Position numbers and translations under genes: made by a program. This document shows positions 1-8,682 of a DNA stretch of 16,568 nt, in pieces. The stretch's first letter is position 1. Each line of letters begins with the position of its first letter. The notes beneath the pieces are model-generated. The model searched no databases. It was not told the DNA's origin and was given only the letters and a program-made list of their open reading frames with translations. Origin of the DNA: JBGPYM01 sp041493205 (GTDB taxonomy: Bacteria; Bacteroidota; Ignavibacteria; UBA10030; UBA6906). The stretch lies in the NCBI GenBank assembly GCA_041493205.1, contig JBGPYM010000040.1:1-16568 (forward strand). Reading direction: 5' to 3'.

Positions 1-2423
1 TCGGATAACCGATTGCTATAATTGGCTGCAAATTCTCTCGAGTCCCCAAATCTTTCCTGTGTCCATACCAGATAAAGTGTGCTCCCCGGGAGGTATTCCC
101 ACCGGAGGAGCACGTTTGCGTTAAACACTGCATCATTGAAATCTGTTGTGAATTCCGGATCATACGCTCGGCCATAAGAGATGTAGTCGTAGGCCTCTAC
201 CTTGCTTCCCAAAAAACGTCGGAATCCCACATATCGCCCGCGGGCGAGGAAAATCTGGGAGAAAAACTGAAGGGAGACCGTGCGCGAGAATGTGATGATG
301 CCACGGAGCTCGAAATCAAGCTGATCTACGTCCCTGTCCGCAAACACACTAAACTTCTCCTGACTAACTGTTGGATCAAAGACATTACCTCCTGGCACCC
401 AAGCTTCTTCTCTTCTCGAATGCGACCAAAAGACAAGCGGGCTCAGCTCAACCCACGATACCGGCCGTACGGTCAACCCCGCGGAAGCGGACCAGGCCTG
501 CTTCCGGAGCTCATCGGTCCCGTACGATCCGGAAAGGGTTGCGGAGACGGGCGCACGCTCATCGGTTTTCACCTGCACTTTGAATGAGTGATTCACCGGA
601 CGCCGGTAGATGCCGAGAATGCCGCGCTCTTCGTCGTCATACGCCCGGAAAAAAAGGTCGTACACGAGCGTGAGCCGCCAGAAGTTCATGAATTCTCCGG
701 TGAACGAAAGATCGGACAGCGCCGATGTCAGAATGTGGTCCCAGTTCCAGCGCGCTTCCGGCACGGCGGAAAATGCATACCTGCGGAACAGCCCCGAGCC
801 GAAATTCTCCCGGTAGATGAGTTGCGTGTAGCCGCCGTAATCGTGGGGCTGGGCGAAAAACCCCGCGTCGTTGATGTTAAAAAAGCGCGTATAGAAGTCG
901 AAGGAGCCGGTGTACAGCCAGTGCTCGGCGGCAATGCGCGAAAAAAGGAGCCGTCCCGCGCCTCCATCCCGGCCGGAGGATCCGTCGGCGAGTGTCCGGT
1001 CGGTCGAGGCTCGCGCCCCCGCGACATAGCCGTCCAGTGTGTACGTCCCCTCATCGAACCGTACATTCCAGTCAAAGCCCCCCGACAGCGCAGGATTCAT
1101 CCGGTCCCGCGATGCGATCGTGCCGATGCCGCCGAGCCACGACCCTCCTTCAAAATCCTGCTTGAACCTGGCGACATTATATGATCCGCGCGGTTCCGTT
1201 GTTGTGCGCGTGGTATTTCCCGCCGCATCCGCGAGCACCGCGTGTTCTTCGTCTGTCGCTGCACTCAACGCACCGATGGAGAGGCCGCCGTGAGACCGTC
1301 CGGAAACCTTGACAGCCCCGAGGATGGTGGTCACCTGAGGGTTATCATCGATCGACCCGCCCGGCGGGGGCGCAACGAATGCACTCCCGGCGGGGCGCTT
1401 GCCGATCCGTCGCGAAAAGAAGAGCGAGAGGGGCGTATTATCCACGCTGGATCCGAACGTAAACAGCTGCGCCCCTTCAACAAAAAAGGGACGCTTCTCC
1501 GGGAACCGGGTTTCAAACACGGTGAGGTTCAATACGGACTGGTCCACTTCCACCTGGCCGAAGTCGGGGTTAATTGTCGCATCAAGCGTAAAGTTGCGCG
1601 CCATCCCGTACTTCAGGTCGAGTCCCCCCTGCCCGCGGTACGTCGAGGCCCACGGACGTCCCGGTTCCGCCGTCTGCGCGGAGGCTGTGCCTGACACATA
1701 GGGAAGAAGCTCCAGATGAAGCGGCGGCGTGATATCCCTTATCCCCTCGACGGTGCCCCAGCGGGAAATCTGGAGAAGCTCGCTCCGCGGGACCATGACC
1801 CACTCGTCGGTCTCCTTCTTGCGGCTGATGTACCGGCGGAAATTGATCCCCCAGGTGTACACGCCCCCGGCCTGCTCAGCGAACCGGAGCGCGTTGTACG
1901 GTATCTCAAATTCGGCCGACCAGCCGTCCATGTAGACCCTCGTTTTCACCGTCCAGACTGCATCCCAGGTGAGATCATACAGGGACCCGTCCTGGGAAAG
2001 GACGCCGTCACTCTGGACACCCGAAACGTTTGTGACGAACACAAACGCCGTCTGCCGGTCGAAATAGGAATCCACCATGACGCTGAACCGGTCGGCTTCC
2101 GAGCTGCGATCGCGTCGTGTGAGCTGCCGGACGACCTGCTCGGGGTGGGAGTCATAACAGATCACGCCAATGTAGAGGGCCCGGTTGTCGTACAGGACGC
2201 GCACCGATGTCAGCTCCGTCGGCAACGCGCCTTCCTCGGGATCGAATTGAGTGAAATCAAGGAGCGGGGGAGCCTTCTGCCACTGGGGGTCGTTGACCAT
2301 TCCGTCGATCACGGGGGGCGTCTCTGTCCGTACCGCAATCGCTTTCTTGGTGGAGGAACCCGCGGCGGCGAGAGCGACGGTCCAACTCAAGAGTATCACC
2401 AGCGCGACCGATGTTCTCGCCAT
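1..2423 (-). CDS. Secreted DUF5916 family protein with N-terminal CBM9-like domain (3' end beyond window)
   Basis: About 807 residues are visible in one uninterrupted frame that reaches the left edge without a stop, so only the extreme C-terminus is missing. Residues 1-20 (MARTSVALVILLSWTVALAA) form a Sec-type signal peptide. Residues about 30-220 look like the family 9 carbohydrate-binding-like sandwich (TPPVIDGMVNDPQW, then ALYIGVICYD). The DUF5916 region follows, with the family hallmarks NPDFGQVE at about 285-292 and FETRFPEKRPFFVEG at about 303-317, and STLYLVWTQERFGDS near the visible end. Members are exported proteins of roughly 700-900 residues, common in the FCB group. An outer-membrane barrel is suspected and the function is unknown. 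The ATG at 2423 is the natural start, since the signal peptide begins there, but no Shine-Dalgarno precedes it. It follows rlmD by 84 bp and may have its own promoter. Family assignment is strong; role is unassigned. Confidence 0.88.
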   Translation of the reverse strand, partial: MARTSVALVILLSWTVALAAAGSSTKKAIAVRTETPPVIDGMVNDPQWQKAPPLLDFTQFDPEEGALPTELTSVRVLYDNRALYIGVICYDSHPEQVVRQLTRRDRSSEADRFSVMVDSYFDRQTAFVFVTNVSGVQSDGVLSQDGSLYDLTWDAVWTVKTRVYMDGWSAEFEIPYNALRFAEQAGGVYTWGINFRRYISRKKETDEWVMVPRSELLQISRWGTVEGIRDITPPLHLELLPYVSGTASAQTAEPGRPWASTYRGQGGLDLKYGMARNFTLDATINPDFGQVEVDQSVLNLTVFETRFPEKRPFFVEGAQLFTFGSSVDNTPLSLFFSRRIGKRPAGSAFVAPPPGGSIDDNPQVTTILGAVKVSGRSHGGLSIGALSAATDEEHAVLADAAGNTTRTTTEPRGSYNVARFKQDFEGGSWLGGIGTIASRDRMNPALSGGFDWNVRFDEGTYTLDGYVAGARASTDRTLADGSSGRDGGAGRLLFSRIAAEHWLYTGSFDFYTRFFNINDAGFFAQPHDYGGYTQLIYRENFGSGLFRRYAFSAVPEARWNWDHILTSALSDLSFTGEFMNFWRLTLVYDLFFRAYDDEERGILGIYRRPVNHSFKVQVKTDERAPVSATLSGSYGTDELRKQAWSASAGLTVRPVSWVELSPLVFWSHSRREEAWVPGGNVFDPTVSQEKFSVFADRDVDQLDFELRGIITFSRTVSLQFFSQIFLARGRYVGFRRFLGSKVEAYDYISYGRAYDPEFTTDFNDAVFNANVLLRWEYLPGSTLYLVWTQERFGDSREFAANYSNRLS

Positions 2424-2482
2424 GGAAAGAGACTGCCGGAGATTATTGAAGGACTGCACAGGCGGGGGGAATACCTTCGCAA

Positions 2483-2511
2483 AAGATACCGTTTCCCGCG
2501 CAAAGAATCAA
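2483..2511 (-). promoter_or_regulatory. Candidate promoter for the DUF5916 gene
   Basis: On the minus strand, TTGATT (2511-2506) and TATCTT (2488-2483) are separated by exactly 17 bp, at the end of rlmD and the start of the 84 bp gap. Each hexamer matches 4 of 6 sigma-70 consensus bases. The same stretch also reads as TTG, 20 bp, TATCTTTTG, close to the Bacteroidota-type layout. This would give a 5' leader of about 50 nt before the ATG at 2423. It is pattern-based only. Confidence 0.38.
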
Positions 2512-3941
2512 CGGAACGTGGCCCGCAGCGCAACAACGTTTTCCACGTGATAGGTGTGCGGAAACATATCAACCGGCTGGATCTCCTCGATGGCGTACAT
2601 TCCGTCCTCGCACAGGGTTTTCAGGTCGCGGGCCTGCGTGCCGGGGTTACAGCTGACGTACACGATCCGACGGGCATGGAGCGCACGCAGTTCTTTCAGG
2701 ACTTTTGCATGCATCCCTGCGCGCGGTGGATCGGTGATCACGACGTCCGGGCGGGGGAGTATGGCGGCGCCTGGGGAACCGCTGAGAGTGTCCTTCAGGT
2801 CTCCCGTGAGAAATGTGCAGTTGGTCACACCGTTCAGCTCCGCATTGATGTTCGCGTCACGGACTGCATGGTCGACCGATTCGATGCCGATCACCGTCCG
2901 CACACGGTCCGCGACGTGCAACGCAATGGTCCCCGTGCCCGAATAGAGATCGTAGACAACGTCCCCCGGTTCGAGTGCCGCCATCCGTCGCGCAGCGTCA
3001 TACAACACCTCTGCCTGTCCCGTGTTCGTCTGGAAAAATGAGTTGGCCGAAATCCGGTACGTCCGGGTGCCGATCCGTTCGGTGATTGTCCCGCTGCCGT
3101 GATACACGCGCTCCGCGTCGCCGAACGCTACCTGAGACTTCCTCTCGGTGATGTTGTTGACAATGGTCGTGATTGCAGGAACAGCGGCAAGCAGGCGGGC
3201 GCTGATCAGGCGCATGATTGCGGGACGGTCATCGCGGGTGACAAGGTTGACCATCCTGTCCCCCGTCCTTTTCCCCTCGCGGATGACGAGATTCCGGAGA
3301 TAGCCCTGACCCGTCTCGGTCGAATAGACGGGGATGTTGGATTCAAGGCAGAACGACCGGACCTCATTCACGATGCGGGCGCTCGTTTCGGACTGCAGCC
3401 AGCATTCGTGAAGATCAAGGACCCTGTCGTATCGTCCCGGGATATGAAGTCCGAGCGCAAACGGGGTTTCCGGTCCTCGCTGGCCCTTCCCGTCGGCAGC
3501 GGCGGCCATCTCCTCACCCGTCAGCCACCGGTCGCCGAAGGAAAACTCCATTTTATTGCGGTAAAAAAAAGGCTCGGGGGCGCCCAGGGCCGGCTTGACA
3601 ACCAGTCCGATGAACCCTCCGATCCGTTCGAGGGCATCGACGACGTGCTGGCGTTTGAATCCGAGCTGCGCGTCGTACGTTACGTGCTGCCACCGGCATC
3701 CGCCGCACGGCCCGAAGTAACGGCACCGGGGCGTGGTCCGGAGTGCCGACGGGCGGAGCACTTCGACGATGTCCGCCTCTGCAAACGATTTCTTCGCCAC
3801 GGCAACCCGCGCCCGAACTGTATCCCCCGGAACCCCTCCGCGCACAAAGATGACGAAGCCATCCAGCCGGGCGATGCTTTTTCCTTCGAACGCCACGGCA
3901 TCAACACCCAGCTCAACGATATCTCCCCGTTTCATGGTCAT
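2508..3941 (-). CDS. rlmD: 23S rRNA (uracil-5-)-methyltransferase, RlmD/RumA family
   Basis: This 477-residue SAM-dependent enzyme methylates C5 of a uridine in 23S rRNA in the cytoplasm. A TRAM RNA-binding domain occupies residues about 4-60. The 4Fe-4S ligands are C73, C79, C82 (CRYFGPCGGC) and probably C180. The SAM-binding loop is DLYSGTGTIAL (331-341), followed by DPPRAGMH (404-411). The catalytic nucleophile C431 lies in VSCNPGTQARDL, and the likely general base E467 in HVENVV. The set is complete and the length is normal. The start overlaps the ABC-F stop as ATGA. A GGAG sits only 2 nt before this ATG but about 7 nt before the in-frame ATG at 3935 (MKRGDIVEL), so initiation two codons later is equally plausible. 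Which U is modified (RlmD-type versus RlmC-type site) cannot be settled by eye. Confidence 0.95.
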   Translation of the reverse strand: MTMKRGDIVELGVDAVAFEGKSIARLDGFVIFVRGGVPGDTVRARVAVAKKSFAEADIVEVLRPSALRTTPRCRYFGPCGGCRWQHVTYDAQLGFKRQHVVDALERIGGFIGLVVKPALGAPEPFFYRNKMEFSFGDRWLTGEEMAAAADGKGQRGPETPFALGLHIPGRYDRVLDLHECWLQSETSARIVNEVRSFCLESNIPVYSTETGQGYLRNLVIREGKRTGDRMVNLVTRDDRPAIMRLISARLLAAVPAITTIVNNITERKSQVAFGDAERVYHGSGTITERIGTRTYRISANSFFQTNTGQAEVLYDAARRMAALEPGDVVYDLYSGTGTIALHVADRVRTVIGIESVDHAVRDANINAELNGVTNCTFLTGDLKDTLSGSPGAAILPRPDVVITDPPRAGMHAKVLKELRALHARRIVYVSCNPGTQARDLKTLCEDGMYAIEEIQPVDMFPHTYHVENVVALRATFR

Positions 3942-5893
3942 TCTCCGGGTCGGCGCTCCGGTGACGCTTCAAGGCGTTCCAGCTCCTTCACAAGCTCGTT
4001 CCAGCGGAAATATACGTCCTTCAGTGCGCCCTCGAGCTCCTTGTACCGAGCGGACACTTCCTTCACCGTTGCCCCGTCCTTGTAGAAGTCGGGTTCACCC
4101 ATGCGGCGTTCGATCGAGGCCTTTTCTTTTTCCAGTCCTTCCTGTTGTCGCTCAAGTACGGTGATTTTTTCCTGCAGCGGCCGGGTACGACGGTACCGTT
4201 TCTGCCGCTCCTCAGCCTCCAGGCGCTTCCGGTCCTTGCCGCTGCCGCGGGGAGTTTCTTTTCCCCCCACAACCGCTTCTCCGTCCCGTTCCCGCTGTCG
4301 TGCCTCCAGGTATTCGCTGACGTTTCCCGGATACATTTTCAGGCGTCCGGCACGGAACTCCACGACCTTAGTCACGATCGGGTCGACAAAGTCCCGGTCG
4401 TGCGAGACGATGACGAAGCTCCCCTCATACCCGGCGAGCGCTTCCTGCAATACCCCTTTGGACCGCATGTCAAGATGGTTCGTCGGTTCGTCAAGCACAA
4501 TCAGGTTAGACGGCGCAAGGAGCATCTTTGCCAGGGCCAGGCGGCTCTTCTCCCCTCCCGAGAGCACCCTGACCTTTTTGAAAACGTCATCGCCGCTGAA
4601 GAGGAAGCACCCCAGCAGCGTGCGAAGGCGCCTGCGGATGTCGCCCGTTGCGACCTCATCCACGGTACCGAGGACGTCCTTCTGCGGATCGAGTTCTTCC
4701 GCCTGATGCTGCGCAAAATACGAAACGACGACGTTGTGACCGGGCTTCCGCTCCCCGGCCTCGAACGGCTCCACGCCGGCGATGATCCGGGCGAGCGTGG
4801 ATTTGCCCGCGCCATTGACGCCGACAAATGCGATCCGGTCTCCGCGGTCGATGTCGAAATCCGCACCGTTGAACACCGTGAGCGGCCCGTATCGTTTTTG
4901 AATCCCCCGGAGCTCCATCACCGAGCGCCCCGACGGCGGTGCGGGAGGAAAAGAGAAATGGATGCTGCCTTCCTCGTCTTCGATTTCGATCAGATCCAGC
5001 TTTTCCAGTTGTTTGATCCGGCTCTGCACCTGGCGCGCTTTCGTCGCCTTGTACCGGAACCGTTCGATGAATTGCTCGGTCTGCTTGATCTGCTGTTGCT
5101 GGTTCTTGAACGCGGCGCGCTGGAGTTCTTTGCGTGCCTCCCGGGCGGTCACGTAGGCGCTGTAATTCCCCGTGTATTCCGTCAGGTCTCCGATGCTCAG
5201 TTCATACGTCTTGGCGGTCATGTTGTCAAGAAACCTGCGGTCATGCGACACGATCATGACCGCACCGTCGTACGCGCGGAGGTATTCCTCAAGCCATTGC
5301 AGGGAATCGAGATCCAGGTGATTGGTGGGCTCGTCGAGCAGGAGGAGAGAAGGTTGGCGAAGCAGGAGCTTTGCGAGGGCGATCCGCATCTGCCATCCTC
5401 CGCTGAACTCTTCCGTCGTGCGTCCGAAATCCCGTTCGGAGAAACCGAGGCCCGTGAGAACTTTCTCGATGCCCGTTTTCATCCGGAACGCATCCGAGGC
5501 CTCCAGCCGGTGCTGCAGTTCGCCGTACACTTCGAGAAGTTCCTGGAACTCCTCCGATTCGTGATCCAGCACGCCCATCCGGCGGTGTACTTCGTCCAGC
5601 CCGGCCTGTGTCTCCAGGATATCTGCATACACCGACTCCGCCTCCTCGTAGAGTGAGCGGCCGGCCGCGGCCATTCCTTCCTGCGGCAGGTAGCCGACCG
5701 TGACGTACCGCGCCCGGGCGATGTCACCGCGGTCGGCCGATTGATCGCCGACAAGGATTCTGAGCAGAGTGGATTTGCCCGCGCCGTTGGATCCTACCAG
5801 CCCGATGCGGTCGTGCGGCCCGATGCGGAAGGAAATTTCCCTGAAGAGAGCGCGTTCTCCGTAGTGGAGGGAAATATTGACGGCGGAGATCAC
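3938..5893 (-). CDS. ABC-F family ATPase (Uup/YheS-like) with C-terminal coiled coil
   Basis: Two fused ABC domains lack membrane segments, as in ribosome-associated ABC-F translation factors. Numbering is from the GTG start, which gives 651 residues. The first domain has Walker A GSNGAGKST (34-42), signature FSGGWQ (163-168) and LLLLDEPTNHLD (183 on). The second has GVNGAGKST (358-366), LSGGEKSR (444 on) and LIVLDEPTNHLD (464 on). Both catalytic glutamates (about 188 and 469) are present. A charged linker (about 246-322) matches the tRNA-contacting inter-domain arm. Residues about 547-642 are a basic then coiled-coil C-terminal extension of Uup/YheS type. The start was placed at GTG 5893, which forms a GTGA overlap with the upstream stop and gives the usual family N-terminus (VISAVNISLHYG). 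An ATG at 5932 adds 13 unconserved-looking residues, with GGAGG too close for normal use. The paralogue, and any antibiotic-protection role, are undetermined. Confidence 0.93.
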   Translation of the reverse strand: MISAVNISLHYGERALFREISFRIGPHDRIGLVGSNGAGKSTLLRILVGDQSADRGDIARARYVTVGYLPQEGMAAAGRSLYEEAESVYADILETQAGLDEVHRRMGVLDHESEEFQELLEVYGELQHRLEASDAFRMKTGIEKVLTGLGFSERDFGRTTEEFSGGWQMRIALAKLLLRQPSLLLLDEPTNHLDLDSLQWLEEYLRAYDGAVMIVSHDRRFLDNMTAKTYELSIGDLTEYTGNYSAYVTAREARKELQRAAFKNQQQQIKQTEQFIERFRYKATKARQVQSRIKQLEKLDLIEIEDEEGSIHFSFPPAPPSGRSVMELRGIQKRYGPLTVFNGADFDIDRGDRIAFVGVNGAGKSTLARIIAGVEPFEAGERKPGHNVVVSYFAQHQAEELDPQKDVLGTVDEVATGDIRRRLRTLLGCFLFSGDDVFKKVRVLSGGEKSRLALAKMLLAPSNLIVLDEPTNHLDMRSKGVLQEALAGYEGSFVIVSHDRDFVDPIVTKVVEFRAGRLKMYPGNVSEYLEARQRERDGEAVVGGKETPRGSGKDRKRLEAEERQKRYRRTRPLQEKITVLERQQEGLEKEKASIERRMGEPDFYKDGATVKEVSARYKELEGALKDVYFRWNELVKELERLEASPERRPGE

Positions 5894-7206
5894 TTCAGGT
5901 AATACTTGAGCGGATTCGCCTCGATGCGGCATTCCTCCGCGATGCGGAGAGGCGCAATCTTTCGTTCATCGCGCAGACGGTAGAGCCGGGGAACGAGCCG
6001 GTCACGCAGGTCGATGGGCGTGAGCGGATTGATGTAAATGCTGGTCCCGCCCTCAAACCCCGCCGGTACGTTGACGCGCCATTTAACGAGGACGTGCCAG
6101 GGCATTTTGTACACGGCGTCAACGGGCGTGTAGTACCATTCCTCGTTGCAGGAGATGTCACCCCCGGTCGCTGCATGGATCGCATGCACCAGGTCGCTCA
6201 CGCCGCGTATTTCCTGCTCGGTATGTTCATAGGGCCGTCCTGCCTGTGAGCGGGAATAGACCTCGATCGTGGGAGACCGGTGCCCGATGCCGGACCACGC
6301 AATGGCATAGTCGTTTTCTGCAAACACCAGATTCTGGTGCGAGGCGAAGTTGGCGCCGTACTCATTGAAGACGTTCGGATCCTCGCGGAGCATCCGCGTC
6401 TGGTGTTCGATCGAGGTCCCCCATTCGTCGAGAGCGACGAGCTGTTTGTGGAGGTGATCAAACGACGCCCCGGCCAGACGCAGCCAGTTTTGAAAGACGC
6501 TGATGTACCGGACATAGCGGTTCGTCTGCGTCATGTCGAGCATTGCATCCACGGTGAACTTGAAATACCGGAAATGCTCTTCCAGCGACATGTCGCCCGA
6601 AGAGAAGAGATCGGCGTCGGTTTTGCCGTCCTGGCGGTAGTGCCGGCGCGCGATAATGAGCTCGTGCCCGCCGCCGAAGAATGCATCGGCGATTGCGAAT
6701 TTCTCCGCCATCGGGAGCCGCTCGATCTGCTCCTCTGTTTTCCCCTCCTGCCGCAGCTTGTAATGCACAATGTCCGTGATGTGTTTCAGGCCGGCGGGAT
6801 TGGCCAAAAACTCTTCCTTCCATTTCTGCCGCCCGGCCGTCATTTTGTACGCGTAATTCTTGCGCCAGTAGTCCAGCGTGACGATCTCAAACATGTTCCC
6901 CACCCGGCGGAACTCAGCAGTGGTGTCATGGTATTTGTCCGGCGCGAGCGTATCCATGCGTTCCCACTGGTCACCCCGGCGGATGAGGCGCGACTTTTCC
7001 GGCGGCGTCTCGAGATACCGGGGCGGGCAGAAGCTGCAGTAGTCTTCCGGGGCGTGAAGCTCCAGGGGCCTGGACGCAACGGCCGCTTCGTTCGTGATCG
7101 GGCGGCTTTTCCTCCCCGCGACCGCCCATACCTCGGTGCCTGTGAAGGGATTCACCTGCTTCACCGTACCGTCGGGCATGATGGTGTAATACTGGGTCGC
7201 TAGCAT
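5890..7206 (-). CDS. GalT-like HIT-superfamily protein, DUF4921 family
   Basis: This is a 438-residue soluble protein related to galactose-1-phosphate uridylyltransferases. The N-terminus (MPDGTVKQVNPFTGTEVW, 10-27) matches my recollection of DUF4921 proteins. CSFC at 57-60 recalls the metal-binding CxxC of GalT. ASFDHLHKQL holds an HLHKQ motif (251-255), the HxHxQ histidine-triad form used by GalT for the covalent nucleotidyl-His intermediate. A nucleotidyl transfer to a sugar 1-phosphate is therefore likely, but the substrate is unknown. The start at ATG 7206 has GAGGGG 6 nt upstream; a longer reading from 7317 would overlap the upstream gene and looks non-coding. It lies 28 bp after a phosphohexomutase gene, whose product is a hexose 1-phosphate, and its stop overlaps the ABC-F start. 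Superfamily call is fairly firm; DUF4921 membership is from memory. Confidence 0.82.
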   Translation of the reverse strand: MLATQYYTIMPDGTVKQVNPFTGTEVWAVAGRKSRPITNEAAVASRPLELHAPEDYCSFCPPRYLETPPEKSRLIRRGDQWERMDTLAPDKYHDTTAEFRRVGNMFEIVTLDYWRKNYAYKMTAGRQKWKEEFLANPAGLKHITDIVHYKLRQEGKTEEQIERLPMAEKFAIADAFFGGGHELIIARRHYRQDGKTDADLFSSGDMSLEEHFRYFKFTVDAMLDMTQTNRYVRYISVFQNWLRLAGASFDHLHKQLVALDEWGTSIEHQTRMLREDPNVFNEYGANFASHQNLVFAENDYAIAWSGIGHRSPTIEVYSRSQAGRPYEHTEQEIRGVSDLVHAIHAATGGDISCNEEWYYTPVDAVYKMPWHVLVKWRVNVPAGFEGGTSIYINPLTPIDLRDRLVPRLYRLRDERKIAPLRIAEECRIEANPLKYYLK

Positions 7207-7234
7207 GGCAGCCCCTCTTTCTGACTGAAGATCA

Positions 7235-8659
7235 TCACGCACCGCCGCTCCGTGCCGGCCGCCCGGTGGCTCCCGCGAGCAGCGCATCGACTTTCGCGAC
7301 GCTCTCGGCCTCCGCATAGAACCGGATCAGCTGTTCGGTGCCCGACGCACGGATGAGCACCCATCCTCCGTCAACGAAAAATTTGAATCCGTCGGTATCC
7401 TTCCGGCCGGTGACCGGAAATCCGCCGATCTCCTTCACCCCGCGTTGAAACTTCTTGATGATCGCCTTCTTCTCCAGTTCCGAGCAATGAAGGTCGATGC
7501 GCTTGAACTCATGCTGGCCGAACTCGTCCATCAGTTCCTGCACGAGGGCGCCAAGCGGCTTCCGACGCACCGCCATCATTTCGCAGAGCAGCAGGCCCAG
7601 GAAGATCCCGTCCCGCTCGGGGAGGTGTCCCTTCACTCCGAGCCCGCCGCTCTCTTCGCCGCCGATGAGGACGTCCCGTTCGGTCATTTCCCTGCAGATG
7701 TACTTGAAGCCGACCGGGGTCTCCCGGAGGAGGAGCCCGTATTTCGCGCACTGCGCGTCGATCATCTGACTGACCGAGATCGACTTCACCACCTCCCCGG
7801 TCATGTGTTTCTGTTCCACGAGATACTTCAGGAGGAGCGCGAAGATCCGGTGGGAGTCCACGAACCTGCCTTCTTCATCCACCGCTCCGATCCGGTCGGC
7901 ATCGCCATCGGTGGCGATACCGATGTCATACCGCTCCCCCTTCACGCGCCGCATCAGTTCACCGAGATTCTGCGCAAGGGGCTCGGGATTTGTTCCGCCG
8001 AACGACGGGTTGTAGGTGGCATGAATCTGCTGCACGGCGGGAAGGACTTCATCCAGCACCTTCTGACCGGCGCCGTACATGACATCGTACATGATCCTCA
8101 TGCCGGAGCCGTTGATCAGCTTGAGATCGATCTTGCCGGCCAGATCGTCCAGATAGCGCCGTTTCATGCTGATGGGGCGGATTTTCCCCGTTTTCACAAG
8201 CTGCGCCACTGTCCGCTTCGGCGGCGGGAGATTTTTCCGTTTCATCACCCGTCGAAGTTCCTGCTCCACTTTCGCGATCATCTCCGGATGGGCGGGGCCG
8301 CCGAAGTCCCCCTTGATTTTGAACCCGTTGTACCGCGGGGGGTTGTGGCTCGCCGTAATCACCACGCCCCCCGCAGCATGCTCGAGTGTGGTCAGAAGCG
8401 AGACCATCGGCGTGCTCACGATGCTGTCTGCGAGCAGGACCCTGACCCCGGCATCCGCAATCACCTGCGCCGACTTCTCCGCGAATTCCCTGGAAAGAAA
8501 GCGGGCATCGTACCCGATGACAACCCCGTTCCTGACGTTCCGGTGCTTCGCGAAATAGCGCGCCGCGGCGAGCGCGACCTTTTCAAGGTTCGCGTACGTG
8601 AAATCGTCCGCGATGACCGCGCGCCACCCGTCCGTCCCGAAGACTATCGCCTGCGCCAT
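7235..8659 (-). CDS. Phosphoglucomutase/phosphomannomutase family protein (alpha-D-phosphohexomutase)
   Basis: This 474-residue cytoplasmic enzyme should interconvert hexose 6-phosphate and 1-phosphate through a phosphoserine and a 1,6-bisphosphate intermediate. All four family signatures are present. The catalytic serine S104 is in TASHNP, the Mg-binding loop DGDADR is at 251-256, the sugar-binding loop GEESGG starts at 334, and the phosphate-binding RASGTEQLIR starts at 437. FGTDGWRAVIADDF at the N-terminus is typical of the broad phosphoglucomutase/phosphomannomutase group found in Bacteroidota and cyanobacteria. The ATG at 8659 has GGAG 5 nt upstream. It follows eno by 23 bp and precedes the GalT-like gene by 28 bp, so the three are probably co-transcribed. 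Glucose versus mannose or glucosamine specificity cannot be read from the motifs; the GlmM serine/loop pattern is not specifically seen. Confidence 0.94.
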   Translation of the reverse strand: MAQAIVFGTDGWRAVIADDFTYANLEKVALAAARYFAKHRNVRNGVVIGYDARFLSREFAEKSAQVIADAGVRVLLADSIVSTPMVSLLTTLEHAAGGVVITASHNPPRYNGFKIKGDFGGPAHPEMIAKVEQELRRVMKRKNLPPPKRTVAQLVKTGKIRPISMKRRYLDDLAGKIDLKLINGSGMRIMYDVMYGAGQKVLDEVLPAVQQIHATYNPSFGGTNPEPLAQNLGELMRRVKGERYDIGIATDGDADRIGAVDEEGRFVDSHRIFALLLKYLVEQKHMTGEVVKSISVSQMIDAQCAKYGLLLRETPVGFKYICREMTERDVLIGGEESGGLGVKGHLPERDGIFLGLLLCEMMAVRRKPLGALVQELMDEFGQHEFKRIDLHCSELEKKAIIKKFQRGVKEIGGFPVTGRKDTDGFKFFVDGGWVLIRASGTEQLIRFYAEAESVAKVDALLAGATGRPARSGGA

Positions 8660-8682
8660 GGCTGCTCCGTCGATGGTGTGAT

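Noticed and set aside
1716..3041. A 441-codon plus-strand open frame
   Set aside because: It lies antisense to the DUF5916 gene and rlmD, shows no family motifs, and spans a real intergenic gap. It is a by-product of GC-rich codon use.
4145..5656. A 503-codon plus-strand open frame
   Set aside because: It is antisense to the ABC-F gene and no family motif is visible.
5894..5932. Extended ATG start of the ABC-F gene
   Set aside because: The extra 13 residues overlap the upstream coding end and GGAGG is only about 1 nt from the ATG. The GTG at 5893 fits the family N-terminus and the GTGA overlap.
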